Source: Oscillospiraceae bacterium (GTDB lineage Bacteria; Bacillota; Clostridia; Oscillospirales; Oscillospiraceae). From it: a stretch of DNA of 64,000 nucleotides. Below, in pieces: positions 44,803 through 52,878 of this stretch (the first letter of the stretch is position 1; the number at the start of each line of letters is the position of its first letter). Below the pieces are notes generated by a model. That model was not told the DNA's origin, did no database searches, and saw only the letters and a list, made by a program, of their open reading frames with translations. The position numbers and the translations under genes are program-made. The DNA is taken from NCBI GenBank assembly GCA_015068225.1, contig SVKX01000001.1, forward strand, positions 108,363 through 172,362, read 5' to 3'.

Positions 44803-45413
44803 TGCATATTCCAAAGGGAAGCACCGCCGAGCTGGCGCTGGTCACCTTTGAGGAGGCGTTGCAGGCCGCCAATACGCCGTCAAAGGATTATGATATAGAA
44901 AAGTGGCTGTATGCCCCCAATTTCTATTCGGAATACCGGTACATACTGGGTACAAGGGGAAAGAATCCCTTGATCTGCATCGGGATCAATCCCTCTACCG
45001 CTGAGCCGGACAATCTGGATAATACCCTCAAATCCGTAGAACGGATCGCCCACGGCAACGGGTTTGACAGCTTTATTATGTTTAATGTCTATGCCCAGCG
45101 GGCTACCGATCCGGATGCTATGGAAAAAACCTGCAATCTGATGCTTCACCAAGAGAATCTGAAGGCGTTTCGCCATGTACTGTCCCTTTCGGAGCATCCG
45201 GCAGTTTGGGCCGCATGGGGCGCTATTATTGAAAAACGGGATTACCTTGCCGACTGTGTCCGGGATATGGTGGTGGCAGGGCAGAGTTACGGTGCCAGCT
45301 GGTACTGTGCCGGCGCGGTTACAAAAAAAGGCCATCCCCATCATCCGCTGTATCTGCGGAAGGATGAGAGAATCAAGCCCTTTGATGTGGAAAGCTATTT
45401 ACAGACACGATAA
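44802..45413 (+). CDS. DUF1643-family protein
   Basis: The 203-residue protein has the DUF1643 motifs SEYRYILGTRG, ICIGINPSTAEPDNLDNTLKSVE, GFDSFIMFNVYAQRATDP, AVWAAWGAII and KKGHPHHPLYLR. The family is uncharacterised and often found near nucleic-acid or mobile genes. The start overlaps the preceding stop by one base. No catalytic role is claimed. Confidence 0.88.
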   Translation: MHIPKGSTAELALVTFEEALQAANTPSKDYDIEKWLYAPNFYSEYRYILGTRGKNPLICIGINPSTAEPDNLDNTLKSVERIAHGNGFDSFIMFNVYAQRATDPDAMEKTCNLMLHQENLKAFRHVLSLSEHPAVWAAWGAIIEKRDYLADCVRDMVVAGQSYGASWYCAGAVTKKGHPHHPLYLRKDERIKPFDVESYLQTR

Positions 45414-45424
45414 CAGGAGAGATT

Positions 45425-45940
45425 ATGAAACTGCTGATTGCCTCAGACATTCACGGCAGCGCTTTCTGGTGCGAAAAACTGATGGATATTATGAAACAGG
45501 AAAAGCCGGATAAGCTGATTCTGCTGGGAGACCTTTTGTATCACGGGCCCCGCAATGACCTGCCGGAGGGGTATGCGCCCAAGCAGGTGATTTCCATGCT
45601 GAATGATCACGCGGATAAGATCCTGGCGGTTCGCGGAAATTGCGAAGCGGAGGTGGATCAGATGGTGCTGTCTTTCCCGTGCATGGCGGAGTATTTCCAG
45701 GTCCCTGTAGATGGAGTGCTGTTTTATCTGACTCATGGACATCACAAAGGTCCGGACCGGTTGCCGTTCCTGCCGGAGGGGAGCGTATTTCTTTCCGGAC
45801 ATACCCATGTGAAAATGGATGAAGTGCGGCAGGGGATCCGCTGCCTGAATCCCGGCAGTGTGTCCATCCCGAAGGATGGCAGCCACAGCTGCCTGCTGTA
45901 TGAAGATGGCGTGTTTTCTTTTTTGAAGCTGGAGGCGTAA
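45425..45940 (+). CDS. YfcE-type metallophosphoesterase
   Basis: The 171-residue calcineurin-like protein has the metal motifs DIHGS (residue 8), GDLLYHGPRND (about 37), RGNCEAEVD (about 73), THGHHKGP (about 104) and SGHTHV (about 125), in the order of the MJ0936/YfcE family. It hydrolyses phosphodiesters such as 2',3'-cNMP model substrates; the real target is unknown. It lies 12 bp after DUF1643 with its own AGGAG site and 2 bp ahead of the DUF6472 gene. Confidence 0.9.
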   Translation: MKLLIASDIHGSAFWCEKLMDIMKQEKPDKLILLGDLLYHGPRNDLPEGYAPKQVISMLNDHADKILAVRGNCEAEVDQMVLSFPCMAEYFQVPVDGVLFYLTHGHHKGPDRLPFLPEGSVFLSGHTHVKMDEVRQGIRCLNPGSVSIPKDGSHSCLLYEDGVFSFLKLEA

Positions 45941-45941
45941 T

Positions 45942-46118
45942 ATGGAGTGCAGCCAATGTGATACCTGCTGGTATTATGACTATGATGAAGAGTATGACGA
46001 ATACTACTGTATGATGGATCTGGACGAGGATGAGGTTTACCGCTTCCTTGCATCCCGGCAAACCCGCTGCCCTTATTACCGCCAGGGAGATGACTATACA
46101 CTGGCTAGAAAACAATAG
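45942..46118 (+). CDS. Small acidic cysteine protein, DUF6472-like
   Basis: A 58-residue gene, ATG at 45942 and TAG at 46116-46118. It reads MECSQCDTCWYYDYDEEYDE onward, then YYCMMDLDEDEVYRFL and CPYYRQGDDYTLARKQ. The cysteines C3, C6, C9, C24 and C43 suggest a metal site; the tyrosine/acid-rich middle is characteristic of DUF6472. It follows the phosphodiesterase stop by one base and closes the cluster before a bidirectional hairpin. The function is unknown. Confidence 0.8.
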   Translation: MECSQCDTCWYYDYDEEYDEYYCMMDLDEDEVYRFLASRQTRCPYYRQGDDYTLARKQ

Positions 46119-46122
46119 AGAA

Positions 46123-46150
46123 AACCGCCCTGTCGCTTGACAGGGCGGTT
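46123..46150. terminator. Hairpin between DUF6472 and BlaI-type genes
   Basis: A perfect 12-bp stem (46123-46134 with 46139-46150), 4-nt loop, with A-rich left and T-containing right flanks, placed between convergent genes. It can act on both strands. Confidence 0.8.
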
Positions 46151-46168
46151 TGCGCATTTGTGAATGGA

Positions 46169-46543
46169 TCAGCCCTTAGCGAGCTTTTCCGCGATCAGAG
46201 CCTGAACAGCAGCCAGAGTCTCGGCATCCATTTCGGGACGCTCCAGCAGGGCGGCCATAAGACCAATTGCCTCCGGCTTATGCCGATAGGAGAAAATTGT
46301 GTTTGCAAAGTACTCTTCGCGGGTCATGGTGGGCAGGAAGGTACGACCAAAGGTCTTGCTGCGCTTGACGATGCCAGCCTCACGAATGGCACCTTTTTTC
46401 AGCAAACCGTTCAGCAGAATATGAACAGAGCTATCCTTCCAGCTTTTTTCGTTGGAGCGCTCCAAGAAATCGCTACGGGAAAGTTCGCCGCCATCCTCCC
46501 AGAGAACATCCATAATTTCCATTTCACTTTTTGTAAGTACCAT
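46169..46543 (-). CDS. BlaI/MecI/CopY-family repressor
   Basis: The 124-residue protein has the penicillinase-repressor winged helix: MVLTKSEMEIMDVLWEDGGE at the start, LERSNEKSWKDSSVHILLNGLLKKGAI recognition helix and wing, then a dimerisation helix region. Family members repress beta-lactamase or copper genes and are released by cleavage or copper. No sensor protease (BlaR1/MecR1) or target beta-lactamase gene lies within this window, so its target is not visible. The 5' side has an A/T-rich upstream region. Confidence 0.85.
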   Translation of the reverse strand: MVLTKSEMEIMDVLWEDGGELSRSDFLERSNEKSWKDSSVHILLNGLLKKGAIREAGIVKRSKTFGRTFLPTMTREEYFANTIFSYRHKPEAIGLMAALLERPEMDAETLAAVQALIAEKLAKG

Positions 46544-46794
46544 TTTGGATACCCTCCATCACTTTTGCATCTTTGCGTAGTTTTTGTGGAAAAACCACTT
46601 TGTCTCCATTATATAATGCAAGTTTTGTTTTGTCAATTCCTATCATGCAAAAAAATGAATATTTTTTTGTGCCAGTACAGGCAAATTCGTTAAAAAAGAA
46701 GAGCAATTTTAACTTTTGAAATAGTATTTTAAGGTAAATATTTCCTGTTTTAATTTTTTAGCAAAACAAAAAAAGTATTTACCCCGAAAACTTG
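46544..46794. other. A/T-rich intergenic region upstream of the BlaI-type gene
   Basis: About 250 bp of A/T-rich sequence. There are T-runs and ATATTTTT tracts, but no clear hairpin apart from the LCP terminator next to it and no ORF. A promoter for the BlaI-type gene is likely here, but I cannot place the -10/-35 with confidence. Confidence 0.3.
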
Positions 46795-46832
46795 CAAAAA
46801 AGCTGTCCCTCTGTCAAAAACAGAGGGACAGC
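46795..46832 (-). terminator. Terminator after the LCP gene
   Basis: A perfect 12-bp stem (46802-46813 with 46821-46832) with an A-rich loop; the minus strand then shows TTTTTT (46801-46795). Confidence 0.88.
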
Positions 46833-46841
46833 GTATAGATG

Positions 46842-47891
46842 TTACTTTGGCATAAGGGTTTCAATAAGGAATTGCCGGTTGATTTCTGTATCCGCAAGGA
46901 CCACATCCAGTGGGCCCACATATGTCTCGGTATAAGAGCCCTCAATGGGGATTCGCTGGGTGGTCATGGAATTGCTGGCAAGAAGGGGAAACAGCTCCAG
47001 AGCATAGTTGGTGATCTGGGAATTGGTCATATCTGTGGTTACCATAGGCAGAAGCTCCCAGAGAAGAGCGTTCGCCTGCGCGGAGTTCATGCTTTTGCAT
47101 TTTGCAAGAACTGCGGAAATGACCTTGCGCTGTCGTTCTGTCCGCTCGAAATCGTAGCCAATGGCCCGGATCCGGGAATAGGCCAGCGCCTGATCGCCAT
47201 TAAGCCGGTTGATACCCGGTGTCAGTGACCACCCATCTGTATTCAGTTCGTCCCATTCCGTGGTCATCATATAGTCGACCTCTGCGGCTGTCAAATGGAT
47301 ATCTACACCGCCCAAAGTGTTGACGACCTTTTTGAAACCGCTGAAATCCACCTCAACAGTGGCATCTACCTGAACGCCGAAATTTTCCTTCATGGTCTTC
47401 GACAGCAGGCTCATGCCGCCGTAGGCATAGGCTGCGTTCATCTTATCTCCACCGTGGCCGGGGATGTTGACATACAAATCCCGCATAAAGGAGGTAAGGG
47501 TAATGGTCTTGTCTTGTTTGTTAAAAGTGCACAGGATCATGGCATCAGACCGGGTTCGATAATTCTCGTCTTCCCGCCGATCCTGTCCTACCAGCATGAT
47601 ATTTATGATCTGATCATGGGCAACGATGATGTCCGGCTCGGGGGGAAGTGTCACACCGGAAGGGTCAATGGTAGGACCGGTGTAGCCGGAGGGCAGGGTG
47701 GGTTTTGTGTAGAAGTCTGAGGGCAGTGTAGCTTCGGATTCCACCGGCGGTCTGACAATCAGCCCAAGCATCTGCTCGATATAAGCCGTGGCGAAGATCA
47801 TAACGATCAGAACCAGGGATAAAACGGAGCAAAGGCTGATCATGCCGATCCGTGCCCAGGGGAGGTTTTTGATCCAGTTGAGGTCTTTCAT
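46842..47891 (-). CDS. LytR-CpsA-Psr family cell-wall ligase
   Basis: The 349-residue protein has a membrane anchor (about 17-40), a Pro/Thr-rich stalk, and the LCP catalytic domain with QDRREDENYRTRSDAMILC, LTSFMRDLYVNIPG, KMNAAYAYGG, GGVDIHLT, QALAYSRIRAIGYDFERTERQ. These arginines and aspartates bind the polyprenyl phosphate. It transfers wall polymers to peptidoglycan. ATG 47891 with GGAGG upstream is preferred over a longer frame at 47939. A terminator follows. Confidence 0.9.
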   Translation of the reverse strand: MKDLNWIKNLPWARIGMISLCSVLSLVLIVMIFATAYIEQMLGLIVRPPVESEATLPSDFYTKPTLPSGYTGPTIDPSGVTLPPEPDIIVAHDQIINIMLVGQDRREDENYRTRSDAMILCTFNKQDKTITLTSFMRDLYVNIPGHGGDKMNAAYAYGGMSLLSKTMKENFGVQVDATVEVDFSGFKKVVNTLGGVDIHLTAAEVDYMMTTEWDELNTDGWSLTPGINRLNGDQALAYSRIRAIGYDFERTERQRKVISAVLAKCKSMNSAQANALLWELLPMVTTDMTNSQITNYALELFPLLASNSMTTQRIPIEGSYTETYVGPLDVVLADTEINRQFLIETLMPK

Positions 47892-48018
47892 ATAATAAAT
47901 GCCTCCAATATAAGAGGATGAATTTTTGAGCATTTCCACTATTATAATCGGTATTTGGCGAAAAAGCTAGTCTTATTTTATATCCCCAAAGAAGTTAACA
48001 GAATATTTATATTATATC

Positions 48019-48053
48019 CAAAAAACGGGTGATACATCTTAATGTATCACCCG
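48019..48053 (-). terminator. Terminator after the Spo0A-like gene
   Basis: A perfect 12-bp stem (48026-48037 with 48042-48053), 4-nt loop, with AAAAA before it on the plus strand, i.e. a T-run after it on the minus strand. Confidence 0.88.
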
Positions 48054-48063
48054 AGAGGGAGTA

Positions 48064-48804
48064 TTATTCCTGAAAAGTTTCTCGCTGCTCCAACATAAGA
48101 TAATCTGCCAGCCGGCGCACAAACGAAGCATTGGTGGGGCGGGGGATCAGGCCTGTATCATCCGAAACAAAGTACATTTGCCAAACCGAGTCGTTACGCC
48201 GTTTCCACGCTGAGTGGATCGCGCTGCGAATAGAACGCTCCACCTGCTCGCTGTTGGCGTGGCATCGAGCCGCCACAGCGGGATACAGCTCCTTTGTGAC
48301 GGACTGGGAGACATCCTGCGCCATCAGCAAAACTGCCTCCCGCAGGTATCCGTACCCTCGAAGCTTTGTGGCAATACCCAGATGCAGCAGAACATTGGAA
48401 ACCAGTGTTCTGGGCTCCGGGTGGGAAAACATGGGGATCTCTGCCCGCTGAGACATATCCGCGATCCTTGTGACCATGGCACTGATATCACAGGGCTTTA
48501 TCATAATGTACGCCACATTCATCCGCGCAAGGCTTTCTGCTACATATGCGCTAAAGTAAAAACTTGTGGCAAGGACGATGGGACGGATGCCGCTTTGCGT
48601 GATCTTTTGCAGCAAGGATAGTCCGTCATAGCCGGGGATCATCAGGTCCAGAACCAGCACATCGGGAAGGTAGGTTTTGATGGTTTCCAGTGCCTCCCGC
48701 CCATCACCTGTGGTGCGAACATGATAAGTGCCCCGCAGCGCATCTGCCAGAGTCTCGCGGAAATCTTCAGAGGAATCTGCAATATATATCTTTTGCTTTT
48801 CCAT
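48064..48804 (-). CDS. Spo0A-like response regulator
   Basis: The 246-residue protein has a receiver domain (KIYIADSSEDFRETLADAL, with acidic residues near 10-13, VLVLDLMIPGYDG with the phosphate-accepting aspartate near 55, KPCD with the lysine) and a Spo0A-type DNA-binding domain (HLGIATKLRGYGYLREAVLL, KELYPAVAARCHANSEQVERSIRSAIHSAW). The C-terminal part is diverged: a typical KGKPTNSEF becomes IPRPTNASFVRRLADYL. Whether it is the main sporulation switch or a paralogue is open. ATG 48804 with AGGTGG 7 nt upstream is preferred over the TTG at 48822. It is monocistronic before a terminator. Confidence 0.82.
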   Translation of the reverse strand: MEKQKIYIADSSEDFRETLADALRGTYHVRTTGDGREALETIKTYLPDVLVLDLMIPGYDGLSLLQKITQSGIRPIVLATSFYFSAYVAESLARMNVAYIMIKPCDISAMVTRIADMSQRAEIPMFSHPEPRTLVSNVLLHLGIATKLRGYGYLREAVLLMAQDVSQSVTKELYPAVAARCHANSEQVERSIRSAIHSAWKRRNDSVWQMYFVSDDTGLIPRPTNASFVRRLADYLMLEQRETFQE

Positions 48805-48934
48805 GAGCTGCCACCTTTGCAAAAATTAGCTTATACAAAATATATCACACATAAAAGAAATTTGCAATTTATCAGGGGCAGATAAGTTTCACGGTTTATC
48901 GACAACATTTATATTTTTTTTATCTGTCAAACAG

Positions 48935-48965
48935 AAAAAATCAGCCTGCCCAAAAGGCAGGCTGA
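48935..48965 (-). terminator. Terminator after the htrA-like gene
   Basis: A perfect 10-bp stem (48941-48950 with 48956-48965) with a CAAAA loop and T-run (48940-48935) on the minus strand. Confidence 0.9.
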
Positions 48966-48972
48966 AGAAAAG

Positions 48973-50382
48973 TTATCCGTTATTTCCGTCACCGAAGAAG
49001 TAGTCCCACCAGTCCTGATAATCACCGTCGCTGGGCATATTGGTGCCACCGGTGGGGGTCTGTGTGCTGCTTTGGTTGCTGTGGGGTTTCTCTGCAAAGG
49101 TAATGCTCAGATCCACAATCTGCCGACCCCGAAATACAGAGACGGTGGTGGTGTCGCCCACCTTAAAGCTGCGCATAGCCTGAGAAATATCGGTTACAGA
49201 TTCGATGTCGTGCTCGCCAAGGGCGATAATGATATCTCCCGCCCGGATGCCTGCGTTCTGGGCGCTGCTGCCGGGCTCCACGCTGACGACATATGCGCCG
49301 ATGCCCATCCGGTTATCCACACTGATGCCCATATACGGACTGGAAACATAACCGTTATTGATCAGCTCCTGGATCTTGTCCAGTACATCGTCCATGGGGA
49401 TGGCAAAGCCAATGCTTTCAATGGATGCGCCGGAGGAACTGGTTCCGGAGTATTTGGCCGTGGTGATGCCAATGACTTCGCCTTTCATATTGAACAGAGG
49501 ACCGCCGGAATTGCCGGAATTGATTGCGGCATCTGTCTGCAGCATATTAAGGATAGAGCCATCGGTGGCAACAGACTGATCCTTTGCGCTGATATAACCC
49601 ACAGTCAGTGTGGCGGTTTCCGAACCCAGAGGGTGACCGATAGCCACCACCTGATCGCCCACGATCAGATCGTCACTGCTGCCCAGGGACACATACTTCA
49701 GACCGGTAGCCTCTATCTTCAGAAGCGCCAGATCGTTGTTGCTGTCGGAGCCCATAACCTTTGCGGAATAAGTCTGGCCGGAATGGGTAGTTACAGAAAC
49801 AGAGGTAGCGCCCTCGACCACATGGTGGTTAGAGAGGATATAGCCATCCTCAGAGATGATGAATCCGGAGCCGGAGGAAGTACCCTGATTGCCAATTGTG
49901 GAGGAGATTGCCACAACACTGTCGACACATTTGGCATATACCTGACCGGGAGTCATGCCGCTGTGGCTGGTATTGGTGCTGCCGGAGATGGAGTTTCCAT
50001 TGCCGGTGTAGGAATTGTCATTTACCTGCTGCTGCAGATCCTCGATTTTGTCCTGCAGACTTCCCAGCAGCTCTTCTGCACGGTTGTATTTACCTTGCCA
50101 GTAGCTGTTAACGGAAAATGCGGTGATTCCGCAGCCGGCAGCGATCAGTGCAACTGCCAGACCACAGGCAAGAATGCTTTTCCATACTTTGCCGGATTTT
50201 TTGGAAGGAGATTTGGGAGCCTCCGGCGGGATAAAGCTGTTTTCAAAGTATGGAGGCCGCTGCATAACATCCGGGGAATCCATAAATGGGGAAGCATTTT
50301 GCGGTGCTGCGTCAAACGGTGCAGAAGGCTGAGGGTTGAATTCAGGCTCCTGACCGGGAAAGTTGGTTTCGTAGTTTTCCAT
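48973..50382 (-). CDS. HtrA-like membrane-anchored serine protease
   Basis: The 469-residue protein has a proline-rich N-terminal cytoplasmic part, a membrane helix (about 68-92), a trypsin-like domain with triad residues in SNHHVVEGA (His), SNNDLALLKIE (Asp) and AAINSGNSGGPL (Ser), and a C-terminal PDZ domain (about 345-435). A Ser/Thr/Asn-rich tail follows. DegP/HtrA proteases degrade misfolded envelope proteins. The GTSSGSGFIIS loop also fits. Terminator 3' side; monocistronic. Confidence 0.93.
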   Translation of the reverse strand: MENYETNFPGQEPEFNPQPSAPFDAAPQNASPFMDSPDVMQRPPYFENSFIPPEAPKSPSKKSGKVWKSILACGLAVALIAAGCGITAFSVNSYWQGKYNRAEELLGSLQDKIEDLQQQVNDNSYTGNGNSISGSTNTSHSGMTPGQVYAKCVDSVVAISSTIGNQGTSSGSGFIISEDGYILSNHHVVEGATSVSVTTHSGQTYSAKVMGSDSNNDLALLKIEATGLKYVSLGSSDDLIVGDQVVAIGHPLGSETATLTVGYISAKDQSVATDGSILNMLQTDAAINSGNSGGPLFNMKGEVIGITTAKYSGTSSSGASIESIGFAIPMDDVLDKIQELINNGYVSSPYMGISVDNRMGIGAYVVSVEPGSSAQNAGIRAGDIIIALGEHDIESVTDISQAMRSFKVGDTTTVSVFRGRQIVDLSITFAEKPHSNQSSTQTPTGGTNMPSDGDYQDWWDYFFGDGNNG

Positions 50383-50544
50383 GGTTTATCCTCCCTGTGG
50401 ATGGTTTATGGTAACATCATAATAATGGGATATGAAGAAAATATGTACGCAAGAGAAACGAATTTTTAATAAAAACTGAAATAATTTCAGGATTTTGCCC
50501 TGTTTCCATATTATCATATCGTTTTGAAACACATTCGTCAAGGA

Positions 50545-50580
50545 TTAAAAAAGGACCTGCGGCGGAATTCACCGCCGCAG
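50545..50580 (-). terminator. Terminator after the DUF1540 gene
   Basis: A 9-bp perfect G/C-rich stem (50557-50565 with 50572-50580), 6-nt loop, then T-rich minus-strand sequence beginning about 50552. Confidence 0.88.
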
Positions 50581-50590
50581 ACGGAAGGTG

Positions 50591-50755
50591 TTATCTTTTG
50601 CGGAAGGACTTGCAGTCGGTGCACTGGTCCATAGCAGGGTTCTCTTCATGGGTACCCACCAGGATCCGGTCCAGAGAGCAGTAGTTGGCGTTATCGCAGT
50701 GATAAGCGCAGGACTGGACGGTGCACTCAATGCACTTGTTGGCATTCTCGTTCAT
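50591..50755 (-). CDS. DUF1540 small protein
   Basis: A 54-residue gene: ATG at 50755 with AAGGAGG 8 nt upstream, TAA at 50593-50591. It starts MNENANKCIECTVQSCAYHC, then CSLDRILVGTHEENPA, QCTDCKSF. Its cysteine pairs (C8, C11, C16, C20, C26, C46, C49) are typical of DUF1540 zinc-binding small proteins in Clostridia. Role unknown. It stands between the HtrA gene and the divergent Fe-S scaffold gene. Confidence 0.88.
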   Translation of the reverse strand: MNENANKCIECTVQSCAYHCDNANYCSLDRILVGTHEENPAMDQCTDCKSFRKR

Positions 50756-50970
50756 TTCAGTTACCTCCTTTTTTTGAGATCACAGTTAGTATACACCCCG
50801 AAAACAGGATGAAACATGGAAAAGTTTTACAGCGTCGGGACGTATTTTATATGGATAAATTGATATCGTTTTTCCCCTGCACGGATTGACTTTTTTGCGC
50901 CATGAATGTATAATATTTGCGGAAATTCACGAAGGCGGTCCAACGCCTTCCAAAAGAAAGGAAATTTGCC

Positions 50971-51663
50971 ATGATTTATAGTAGCGAAGTACAACATATG
51001 TGCTCCGTGGCCAAGGGCGCCTATCACGGCCCCGCTCCCATTCCTGAAGAGGGCAAGTGGGTTCAGGTCAAGGAAATTAAGGATGTCAGCGGTTTTACCC
51101 ACGGCATCGGCTGGTGTGCTCCTCAGCAGGGCTGCTGCAAGCTGACCCTGAACGTGAAGGAAGGCATCATTGAAGAGGCTCTGGTGGAGACTCTGGGCTG
51201 CTCCGGCATGACCCACTCTGCCGCTATGGCTTCCGAGATCCTCATCGGTAAAACCCTGCTGGAGGCGTTGAACACCGACCTGGTGTGTGACGCCATCAAT
51301 ACCGCCATGCGTGAGCTGTTCCTGCAGATCGTTTATGGCCGCAGCCAGTCTGCCTTCTCCGAGGATGGCCTGGCCGTGGGCGCTTCTCTGGAGGATCTGG
51401 GCAAGGGCCTGCGCTCTCAGGTAGGTACCATGTTCGCCACCAAGGTCAAGGGTCCCCGTTACCTGGAGATGGCTGAGGGCTATGTCACCCGCATCGCTCT
51501 GGACGAGGAGAACCTGATTACCGGTTACGAGTTCATCAATCTGGGCAAGATGATGGACTTCATCAAGAAGGGCGACGATGCAAATGAGGCGCTGAAGAAG
51601 GCTAAGGGCTCCTACGGCCGCTTTGCCGATGCCGCCAAGTACATCGACCCCCGCCACGAATAA
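50971..51663 (+). CDS. NifU-like Fe-S assembly scaffold, partner of GGGtGRT protein
   Basis: The 230-residue protein is an iron-sulfur assembly scaffold-type (IscU/NifU N-terminal-like) domain: GWCAPQQGCCKLTLNVKE (cysteine in the ligand position), LGCSGMTHSAAMASEIL and DAINTAMRELFLQIVYG. ATG 50971 has AAAGGA upstream. It lies 15 bp before the GGGtGRT gene and the two occur together in Clostridia and Bacteroidetes; this pairing is known, but the biological task is not. It may supply an Fe-S cofactor to the GGGtGRT protein (inference). Confidence 0.85.
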   Translation: MIYSSEVQHMCSVAKGAYHGPAPIPEEGKWVQVKEIKDVSGFTHGIGWCAPQQGCCKLTLNVKEGIIEEALVETLGCSGMTHSAAMASEILIGKTLLEALNTDLVCDAINTAMRELFLQIVYGRSQSAFSEDGLAVGASLEDLGKGLRSQVGTMFATKVKGPRYLEMAEGYVTRIALDEENLITGYEFINLGKMMDFIKKGDDANEALKKAKGSYGRFADAAKYIDPRHE

Positions 51664-51678
51664 GAGGAGGACGCTACA

Positions 51679-52677
51679 ATGGCTTTGTTTGAAGGTTACG
51701 AGAGAAAAATCGACAAGATCAATGGCGTCCTGGCCCAGTACGGCCTGGAGTCCGTTGAGGCTTGCCGCGAGCTGTGCAAGGCTGCCGGCTTTGATCCCTA
51801 TGAGATCGTTAAGGGCATTCAGCCCATCGCTTTTGAGGATGCTGCATGGGCATACTGTGTTGGCGCTGCCATCGCTATGAAGAAGGGCGTCAAGTCCGCC
51901 GCTGAGGCTGCTGAGGCCATCGGCATCGGCCTGCAGGCTTTCTGCATCCCCGGCTCCGTTGCTGAGGACCGTAAGGTCGGTATCGGCCACGGCAATCTGG
52001 GCGCTATGCTGCTGCGGGACGAGACCAAGTGCTTCGCTTTCCTGGCTGGCCACGAGTCCTTCGCCGCTGCAGAAGGTGCTATCGGTATCGCCCGCTCCGC
52101 CAATAAGGCCCGTAAGGAGCCCTTGCGGGTTATCCTGAACGGTCTGGGCAAGGATGCTGCACAGATCATTTCCCGGATCAACGGCTTCACCTATGTGAAG
52201 ACTCAGTTTGACTACTACACCGGCGAGCTGAAGATCGTCGAGCGCATTCCCTACTCCAAGGGCGAGCGCGCTGCTGTTAACTGCTACGGCTGTGACGATG
52301 TACGTGAGGGCGTTGCTGTCATGCGTTACGAGGGTGTTGACGTTTCCATCACCGGCAACTCCACCAACCCCACCCGCTTCCAGCATCCCGTTGCCGGCAC
52401 CTATAAGAAGGAGTGCATGGAGCAGGGCAGAAAGTACTTCTCCGTTGCTTCCGGCGGCGGCACCGGCCGTACCCTGCACCCCGATAACATGGCTGCAGGT
52501 CCTGCTTCCTACGGCATGACCGATACCATGGGCCGTATGCACGGCGATGCCCAGTTCGCTGGTTCTTCCTCCGTCCCCGCCCACGTGGAAATGATGGGCT
52601 TCCTGGGCGCAGGTAACAACCCCATGGTCGGTATGACCGTTTCCGTGGCTGTTGCTGTTGAGGAGTCCATGAAGTAA
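51679..52677 (+). CDS. GGGtGRT protein
   Basis: The 332-residue protein carries the family name-giving motif ASGGGTGRTLHPDNMA near residue 262, and other family stretches: GHGNLGAMLLRDETKCFAFLAGHESFAAAEGA (first 20: GHGNLGAMLLRDETKCFAFL) and NCYGCDDVREGVAVMRYEGV. Function is unknown; a large glycine-rich conserved core suggests a nucleotide or cofactor site. GAGGAGG 8 nt upstream of ATG gives strong translation. Its operon partner is the NifU-like scaffold. Codon use is highly biased to preferred codons, suggesting high expression. Confidence 0.88.
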   Translation: MALFEGYERKIDKINGVLAQYGLESVEACRELCKAAGFDPYEIVKGIQPIAFEDAAWAYCVGAAIAMKKGVKSAAEAAEAIGIGLQAFCIPGSVAEDRKVGIGHGNLGAMLLRDETKCFAFLAGHESFAAAEGAIGIARSANKARKEPLRVILNGLGKDAAQIISRINGFTYVKTQFDYYTGELKIVERIPYSKGERAAVNCYGCDDVREGVAVMRYEGVDVSITGNSTNPTRFQHPVAGTYKKECMEQGRKYFSVASGGGTGRTLHPDNMAAGPASYGMTDTMGRMHGDAQFAGSSSVPAHVEMMGFLGAGNNPMVGMTVSVAVAVEESMK

Positions 52678-52742
52678 GAGGGTAAAACCCATACTTTTGA
52701 ATTTAAAAAGTTCAAACCCCAATTTTCCCCAAAATAAAACCA

Positions 52743-52786
52743 AGGAAGCACATCCTTTCTGAATGATCAGATTCGATGTGCTTCCT
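52743..52786 (+). terminator. Long hairpin after the GGGtGRT gene
   Basis: A perfect 12-bp stem (52743-52754 with 52775-52786) with a 20-nt loop, then TGCTTTGC. The T-run is weak but the position 65 bp past the stop fits transcription end. Confidence 0.6.
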
Positions 52787-52821
52787 GCTTTGCATTTGAA
52801 GGAGGATTTCAATAGTTGCTC

Positions 52822-52850
52822 TTGAAATCATGGCATAAAGGCACTATAAT
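52822..52850 (+). promoter_or_regulatory. Promoter of the cysteine-rich surface protein
   Basis: TTGAAA (52822-52827) and TATAAT (52845-52850) are separated by 17 bp, about 28 bp upstream of the ATG. This supports the 52879 start over an in-frame ATG at 52849 that lies in the promoter. Confidence 0.75.
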
Positions 52851-52878
52851 GAATGCAAAGAAGGAAAGGAGTGCGACG

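Noticed and set aside
35000..46000. Possible CRISPR arrays or toxin-antitoxin systems
   Set aside because: No direct repeats with regular spacers, and no paired small genes with antitoxin-like features were seen.
50827..52812. 661-codon minus-strand frame opposite the NifU-like/GGGtGRT pair
   Set aside because: Mirror frame of two strongly supported plus-strand genes; product is Gly/Ala/Leu-rich without motifs.
52849..52851. Upstream in-frame ATG for the cysteine-repeat protein
   Set aside because: It overlaps the -10 TATAAT promoter; the ATG at 52879 has a proper ribosome site.
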